A stretch of DNA of 18,836 nt from Patescibacteria group bacterium (GTDB lineage Bacteria; Patescibacteriota; Gracilibacteria; UBA1369; JAHJTR01), in assembly GCA_018829865.1 (NCBI GenBank), contig JAHJTR010000017.1, forward strand, positions 1 to 18,836. Reading direction: 5' to 3'. Under the pieces are notes generated by a model. It ran no database searches, had not been told where the DNA came from, and saw nothing but the letters and a program-made list of their open reading frames with translations. Shown here piece by piece: positions 14,577-18,836 of this stretch; the first letter of the stretch is position 1, and the number at the start of each line of letters is the position of its first letter. Made by a program: the position numbers and the translations under genes.

Positions 14577-15620
14577 TTATTTATCAATATTCTTACCTCC
14601 CTCTTCCATATCTTCCTTAAAAACTGCCTCCAACTCTTTCACGCTTGGCAAACTTTTTTGAAGTTTTTCCGGAAGAAACTGCGTTAACTCATAATTTGAA
14701 ACACCAATCGGTTTTCTATTATCCCTCAGAGAATATTCAGCCACAATCCGATTTTTTTGCTGACAAAGAATAATTCCAATACTCGATTGGTCATCAATAT
14801 GCCGCATCAAATCATCCACAGCAGAAAGGTAGAAATTCATCTTGCCAGCATATTCAGGCTTAAATTTACCAGTTTTCAACTCAACAATTATATAACATCT
14901 TAATTTTACATGATAAAAAAGAAGATCAACATAAAAATCCTCGTCACCAACCTCCAAAAGCACCTGACTTCCATAAAAAGCAAACCCAACCCCAAGCTCC
15001 AACAAAAAATCACAAATATGTGCAGTCAAAGCTTTTTCGACATCTCGCTCCAAATATTCCTTTCCAAGAGAGAGAAAATCAAAATTATACGGATCTTTAA
15101 GAAGTTGCTGAGCCAAATCAGATTGAGGTTTGGGCAATGTTAATCGGAAATTTGTAGAAGCAGATCCCTGTCGTTCATATAAACCGGATTTTATTTGAAG
15201 AGTAAGCACATTACGACTCCACCCATTCTCGATAGTTTGACGAATATACCATATACGCTGCGCTAAATCCTTTATTTGTTGCAAAATACGAATATTATGC
15301 CACCATGGAATTTGTGAAGCAAGCTGCTTCACTATTTGTTCATCTAAATAAGCTTCAGCAAAAGACCTCATAAACTTTAAATTTCTAGGAGAAAACCCCT
15401 TCATATCAGGGAAAGCCCTGGATAAATCATTAGAAAGATTATCAATTACCTTCGCACCCCAACCCAATTCTTCCTGTTTCACAAGAATGTCTCGACCTAT
15501 ACTCCAATAAAGAAAAACAAGCTCACAATTAACAGACAAAACAGCTTTTACCTGCGCTATTCGAACTCTTTTCTTTAATCCTTCTAAAAAAACACTGTAA
15601 TCATTATTTTTCTTTAACAT
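14577..15620 (-). CDS. YhcG/DUF1016-family PDDEXK nuclease
   Basis: A 347-residue protein of the YhcG family. The N-terminal helical DUF1016_N domain (about 10-150) shows LYWSIGRDI, GWGAKVIDNLSNDL and GFSPRNLKFMR. The C-terminal PDDEXK-type nuclease domain (about 185-325) has Asp232 in FYVDLLFYH and Glu247/Lys249 in IIVELKTGKF, followed by MNFYLSAVDD. Members are found across bacterial accessory genomes, often near restriction or toxin genes, and are thought to act on DNA. The precise substrate is not established. The gene is exactly framed by two 29-bp direct repeats and sits next to a toxin-antitoxin operon, which points to a mobile or defence-related cassette. The ATG has no Shine-Dalgarno sequence and the stop is TAA. 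Confidence 0.9.
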   Translation of the reverse strand: MLKKNNDYSVFLEGLKKRVRIAQVKAVLSVNCELVFLYWSIGRDILVKQEELGWGAKVIDNLSNDLSRAFPDMKGFSPRNLKFMRSFAEAYLDEQIVKQLASQIPWWHNIRILQQIKDLAQRIWYIRQTIENGWSRNVLTLQIKSGLYERQGSASTNFRLTLPKPQSDLAQQLLKDPYNFDFLSLGKEYLERDVEKALTAHICDFLLELGVGFAFYGSQVLLEVGDEDFYVDLLFYHVKLRCYIIVELKTGKFKPEYAGKMNFYLSAVDDLMRHIDDQSSIGIILCQQKNRIVAEYSLRDNRKPIGVSNYELTQFLPEKLQKSLPSVKELEAVFKEDMEEGGKNIDK

Positions 15621-15655
15621 TATTTTACCAATTAAACGCTATTCAATTGGAAATA

Positions 15656-15664
15656 ATCATAACA
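15656..15664 (-). promoter_or_regulatory. Extended -10 promoter of the nuclease gene
   Basis: The minus strand reads TGTTATGAT, an extended -10 with one mismatch in the hexamer, giving a start near 15649 and about 28 nt of leader. No good -35 is seen. It lies inside the repeat-bounded segment, so the cassette carries its own promoter. Confidence 0.4.
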
Positions 15665-15675
15665 CCCCCTCATTA

Positions 15676-15704
15676 AATCAATATTAACAAAACATAAAAT
15701 CCCA
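15676..15704. repeat. 29-bp direct repeat, right copy
   Basis: Identical to 14548-14576. The copies start 1128 bp apart. Recombination between them would remove the nuclease gene with its promoter and leave one copy. Confidence 0.9.
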
Positions 15705-15735
15705 AATCAAAACTCTCAACACAAGATTTCAGCAT

Positions 15736-18066
15736 TTACTTAATAGGATTTTTTAGTTCCATACAAACCGCATGATGAAAACAACTTACGATGTTACTGA
15801 ATATGGAAACAGTATAGTAAGACCTACTATTCAGAGCAGGTGTAATCGTAGTTGTTAGCGAAGCACCCTCCAACGCTTTAGCCATATCAGTACCAGTAGG
15901 ATTAATTTGATCATAAAGCCGAGTCTGACATAACACAAATCTCATCCAATTAAACTGCTTACTGGCAACCAAACCGGAACCCAAACCCCAAAGATCAATC
16001 GCATGCGAATTTTGGTTGCAATTAGACCCTACAGCAACCCAAAAACAAACATAAGCAGTCCCAATCGGCAGAGTTTTCTGTATTATAATAGGCTCTTGTA
16101 CATCACACTCAATAGCACCAATCAACTTTTTAGCACCATCAAAAGGATAATAACAAATCTTTTTGACACCCGGAGGATAGCAACTCTGCCAAGGCACACT
16201 GGCCTGAAAATGACAACTCCCCTCATCCATTTTCCCATCACAATCATCATCCTTATCATTACAAATCTCCGCAACCGGTTGCGGTGTTCCCAAACATTGC
16301 CATGTAGCACTTCGACAATCCCACTTCCCCGGCTTGGCACATTCACCTTTAGCACCAACTACCGTACACACCGTACCGGTTTTAGGAAGCAAACTATCAA
16401 TTTGTCCATCACAACTATTATCTTTGCCATCGCATTTGGTTTCTTTATCTTCATACGCAGCATTATGTCTCAAATAATCGGCAGTTGAGCAATTCAGCCA
16501 TCCACTTGATCCACCGCAAGTTTTTTTTGCACCGGCGCAAATCCCCGACTGCTTAGCACAATTCGGCCCCACCAATCCATCATCAACTTGCCCATTACAA
16601 TCATCATCTTTTCCATTACAAGTTTCAGTAGTAGGAGAGATCTCACCGGAGCAAGATACCCAAACCCCATTCCTGCAACTGCGGCTACCCGATTTACAAG
16701 GACCAACATTTTCAGTATTTGCCGGCACCCCTGTATAAGGACACTTCTGAACCACAAGATCATCAACCTTTCCATTACAGTCATTATCTTTCCCATCACA
16801 AATTTCAGCCTCCGGATAAACCTCACCCAAACATCCCGTCCAACGACCAAAAAGACACCTTTTTTGTCCCGCCTTGCAGGTACCAATACTAACCGTTCCC
16901 GCAGGCCCATTATAACAACTAACAGCTGCCAATCCTTCATCAACCAACCCATCGCAATCATCATCACGACGATTACATATTTCAGCAACAGGAACGCATT
17001 TTTCAGCCTGAGGCTCGGGATTAGGTTCTGGATTAGGTTCAGGTCTTGGCTCGGCCTGTGGTTCAGGTCTTGGCTCGGCCTGTGGTTCAGGTCTAGGCTC
17101 AGCCTGTGGTTCAGGCCTAGGCTCAGCCTGTGGTTCAGGCCTAGGTTCAGCCTGTGGTTCAGGCCTAGGTTCAGCCTGTGGTTCAGGCCTAGGCTCAGCC
17201 TGTGGTTCAGGCCTAGGCTCAGCCTGTGGTTCAGGTCTTGGCTCAGCCCGGAATTCAGGTCTAGGTTCAAATCTCAGCTCAAATCTCAACTCCGCTCTCA
17301 CCTCAAACTCCGGTCGCCTGACTTCAACAACCAACTCACGCACCCGCTCCGGCATAATAACAATCTCAGGCAAAGAAATATTTTCATCATCAGCCTCTTC
17401 TCCTCCTTCATCATACTCAATACCACCATCACTCTCAACAATCCGCTCATTCAAAATATCCGCACCAATCTCATTTTTCCGCTCTTGAACCGGCCGACTG
17501 CAAACTCCCTCCACACAACTCTCACCATAACCACACAAATCGCCTTCATCAACATTGCCATCACAATCATTATCCTTACCATCACAAATTTCACGCGTCG
17601 CACTAACTTCCCCTTTACATTTACCCCATCGAGCAATTCCCGAAGCAACAATACAATCCTGCACACCTTTCCGGCACTCACCAATATCACTACCACAATA
17701 TTGAACCTCATTTACCCAACAATCGCACACTTCATCCACCTTATCATCACAATTATTATCCTTTCCATCACAAATTTCCGCAGAAGGCAAAACCTCGCCC
17801 TCACAATCCCCCCAATTCCCATTTTCACAGATCTGCGTCCCCTCCCTACAAACCCCCACATTTATTTCCGCTCTGGTTCCTGAAAAACAATAACGAGTTT
17901 TCCCATCTTCACATTCAGGATCTTTTTCCCTACCCCCATCCGAAATAGGCGCATCATCACCGGATCGATCACCATACTGAGGCACAACACCGCAACCACC
18001 AAGCGCACCAACAAGCATCATCCCCCCCACCAAAGCATGAACTTTACGCCTACATTTATTCGCCAT
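15736..18066 (-). CDS. Lipoprotein with seven MopE-type metal-binding motifs
   Basis: Taking the ATG at 18066, a 776-residue protein. MANKCRRK, a hydrophobic stretch and LGGC form a lipoprotein signal, with the lipidated Cys at residue 25. Seven motifs of the type E(I/T/K)C-x-x-(K/R)D-(N/D)-x-C-x-x-x-(V/I/M)D follow, two before and five after a Pro/Glu-rich stalk. The stalk holds eight perfect AEPRPEPQ octads. The motifs match the putative metal-binding repeat named after MopE, with Ca- or Cu-like Asp/Cys ligands. The last ~170 residues are a separate Cys-containing domain I do not recognise. The frame is open upstream to a GTG at 18297, with ATGs at 18225 and 18198, but those starts would bury the signal far from the N-terminus. 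The role is probably at the cell surface: metal binding or adhesion. Confidence 0.85.
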   Translation of the reverse strand: MANKCRRKVHALVGGMMLVGALGGCGVVPQYGDRSGDDAPISDGGREKDPECEDGKTRYCFSGTRAEINVGVCREGTQICENGNWGDCEGEVLPSAEICDGKDNNCDDKVDEVCDCWVNEVQYCGSDIGECRKGVQDCIVASGIARWGKCKGEVSATREICDGKDNDCDGNVDEGDLCGYGESCVEGVCSRPVQERKNEIGADILNERIVESDGGIEYDEGGEEADDENISLPEIVIMPERVRELVVEVRRPEFEVRAELRFELRFEPRPEFRAEPRPEPQAEPRPEPQAEPRPEPQAEPRPEPQAEPRPEPQAEPRPEPQAEPRPEPQAEPRPEPQAEPRPEPNPEPNPEPQAEKCVPVAEICNRRDDDCDGLVDEGLAAVSCYNGPAGTVSIGTCKAGQKRCLFGRWTGCLGEVYPEAEICDGKDNDCNGKVDDLVVQKCPYTGVPANTENVGPCKSGSRSCRNGVWVSCSGEISPTTETCNGKDDDCNGQVDDGLVGPNCAKQSGICAGAKKTCGGSSGWLNCSTADYLRHNAAYEDKETKCDGKDNSCDGQIDSLLPKTGTVCTVVGAKGECAKPGKWDCRSATWQCLGTPQPVAEICNDKDDDCDGKMDEGSCHFQASVPWQSCYPPGVKKICYYPFDGAKKLIGAIECDVQEPIIIQKTLPIGTAYVCFWVAVGSNCNQNSHAIDLWGLGSGLVASKQFNWMRFVLCQTRLYDQINPTGTDMAKALEGASLTTTITPALNSRSYYTVSIFSNIVSCFHHAVCMELKNPIK
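17041..17256 (-). repeat. 24-bp coding tandem repeat (AEPRPEPQ stalk)
   Basis: Eight near-identical 24-bp units (17041-17232) and a degenerate ninth (17233-17256) encode the Pro/Glu octads. The units differ mainly by silent changes (TCTTGG, TCTAGG, CCTAGG), which shows expansion in steps. Each step of 24 bp keeps the frame, so the array is a likely site of length variation between strains. Confidence 0.9.
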
Positions 18067-18333
18067 TCGCGTAAGCAATCCAACATTAGCAAGAGACCCT
18101 CTCTCATTTTTTCCAGCCTTATTCACAAAATCCAGCCTCTCAAGACTACCGCCCCCCTCATCATTCATTTCAGATATTCTCCCTTTTTTCTTCACCATAG
18201 CAACCAATTTAGTTAGTAGCCCCATTAAACAACACGAATACCCCAATTGTAAACTAATTTCAACGACATTTGCTATTATCAATAGCCAATTTACCACAAA
18301 CGCATCAACAAAATCACGATTTTTATTAATCTG

Positions 18334-18349
18334 ACGTCACGCAACGTCA
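18334..18349. promoter_or_regulatory. ACGTCA direct repeat between two surface-protein genes
   Basis: ACGTCA occurs at 18334-18339 and 18344-18349, exactly 10 bp apart, and the first lies in the perfect palindrome TGACGTCA (18332-18339). One-turn phasing in the region shared by two divergent exported-protein genes suggests a regulator site. No regulator is identified. Confidence 0.35.
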
Positions 18350-18370
18350 ACACTTTAACAAAAGGGACTA

Positions 18371-18400
18371 TTGCCTTTTTCATAAGCACAATTGTAGAAT
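18371..18400 (+). promoter_or_regulatory. Predicted promoter of the secreted Pro/Glu-rich gene
   Basis: TTGCCT (18371-18376), an 18-bp spacer and TAGAAT (18395-18400) predict a start near 18407 and a leader of about 34 nt before the ATG at 18441. Confidence 0.35.
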
Positions 18401-18440
18401 CGCTATATTAGAAACACATCAAAATTTAACTTCAAATAAT

Positions 18441-18836
18441 ATGAGACCAACCAAACAATTTCATCAATCCCAAAGGTATCTCGGCCTCCTAAGCCTCACC
18501 ATTTTAGCTCTTTCCCAAATCATTTTACCCCAAATAGCGCAAGCCCAGATCTTTTTCGACGAATCATTATATTTTGATAATATTTATCAGGGAGGAGAAT
18601 CAAGCTACTCATTCGAAGAATTCAACCCTTACCTGCAAGAAGACCCACGCCCAAATGAAGATTTTGAGCCCTACGAACCCTATCCCTCCGACGGATTCGA
18701 ACCACAAGAACCATTCGAGCCACAAGAACCGTTCAATCCTTATGATCCAAACGAACCCGAAAACCCTTTCCCAAACGAAGAAACATTTGAGCCATATCAA
18801 CCAAATGAAGAAATCAACCCCGAATTTGATGAATCA
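18441..18836 (+). CDS. Secreted Pro/Glu-rich protein, 3' end outside window
   Basis: An ATG at 18441 opens a frame that is still open at the last base (132 codons visible). The N-terminus is a textbook type I signal peptide: basic MRPTKQFHQSQR, a hydrophobic core YLGLLSLTILALSQIIL and a cleavage site after AQA at about residue 35. The mature part is acidic and rich in Pro, Glu, Asn and Phe, with repeated EPQEPF and NP-like phrases and no Cys so far. Low complexity of this kind suggests an extended surface or secreted protein. It is divergent from the MopE-motif lipoprotein, with 374 bp between the starts, and may be co-regulated with it. No family is recognised. The ATG has no Shine-Dalgarno sequence. 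Confidence 0.8.
   Translation, partial: MRPTKQFHQSQRYLGLLSLTILALSQIILPQIAQAQIFFDESLYFDNIYQGGESSYSFEEFNPYLQEDPRPNEDFEPYEPYPSDGFEPQEPFEPQEPFNPYDPNEPENPFPNEETFEPYQPNEEINPEFDES

Noticed and set aside
16588..17883. 431-aa plus-strand frame opposite the lipoprotein
   Set aside because: It is an antisense shadow of the repeat-rich lipoprotein gene with low-complexity content and no independent support.
701..18836. UGA read as glycine in this genome
   Set aside because: Conserved long genes contain no in-frame TGA and use GGN for glycine. Only avoidance of TGA as stop is visible, not reassignment.

Overview
The window looks like a chromosomal segment of a Candidate Phyla Radiation (Patescibacteria) bacterium, with the Gracilibacteria/Peregrinibacteria side as my best guess. 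The reasons are short, AT-rich intergenic regions, a Cys-rich protein of a type I associate with CPR genomes, an SD-free start at every gene, and a lipoprotein built from MopE-type Asp/Cys motifs. The placement is inference. No rRNA, tRNA or CRISPR array is visible.

Layout. Bases 1-478 hold a decaying ~71-bp tandem array with a two-unit higher-order period. At 701-2338 is a Cys-rich multi-zinc-ribbon protein, followed by a convergent small unknown gene and a decayed second copy of the zinc-ribbon gene's 3' end (2851-2923). Next come a promoter, a ~150-nt structured leader with an intrinsic terminator, and pheS (3202-4245). A large opposite-strand gene with an SH3b domain (4292-6349) separates pheS from pheT (6538-8973). 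Two overlapping unknown genes (8977-9895, minus), a NIF3/DUF34-like metal protein (10052-11014, minus) and a bifunctional class A penicillin-binding protein (11256-13955, plus) follow.

The right part is accessory. A minus-strand toxin-antitoxin pair (13980-14491) lies next to a YhcG/DUF1016 PDDEXK nuclease gene (14577-15620). The nuclease gene is framed by two perfect 29-bp direct repeats, the first of which abuts its stop codon. Beyond it, a lipoprotein with seven MopE-type motifs and a Pro/Glu-rich stalk (15736-18066, minus) is divergent from a second secreted Pro/Glu-rich protein that runs off the window end (18441-18836). The two share an upstream region with a 10-bp-phased ACGTCA direct repeat.

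Two window-wide properties stand out. None of the 14 gene starts has a Shine-Dalgarno sequence. None of the 13 visible stop codons is TGA (7 TAA, 6 TAG). The strongest candidates for something undescribed are the pheS leader RNA, which has competing pairings that could switch its terminator, and the repeat-bounded nuclease cassette beside the toxin-antitoxin module.
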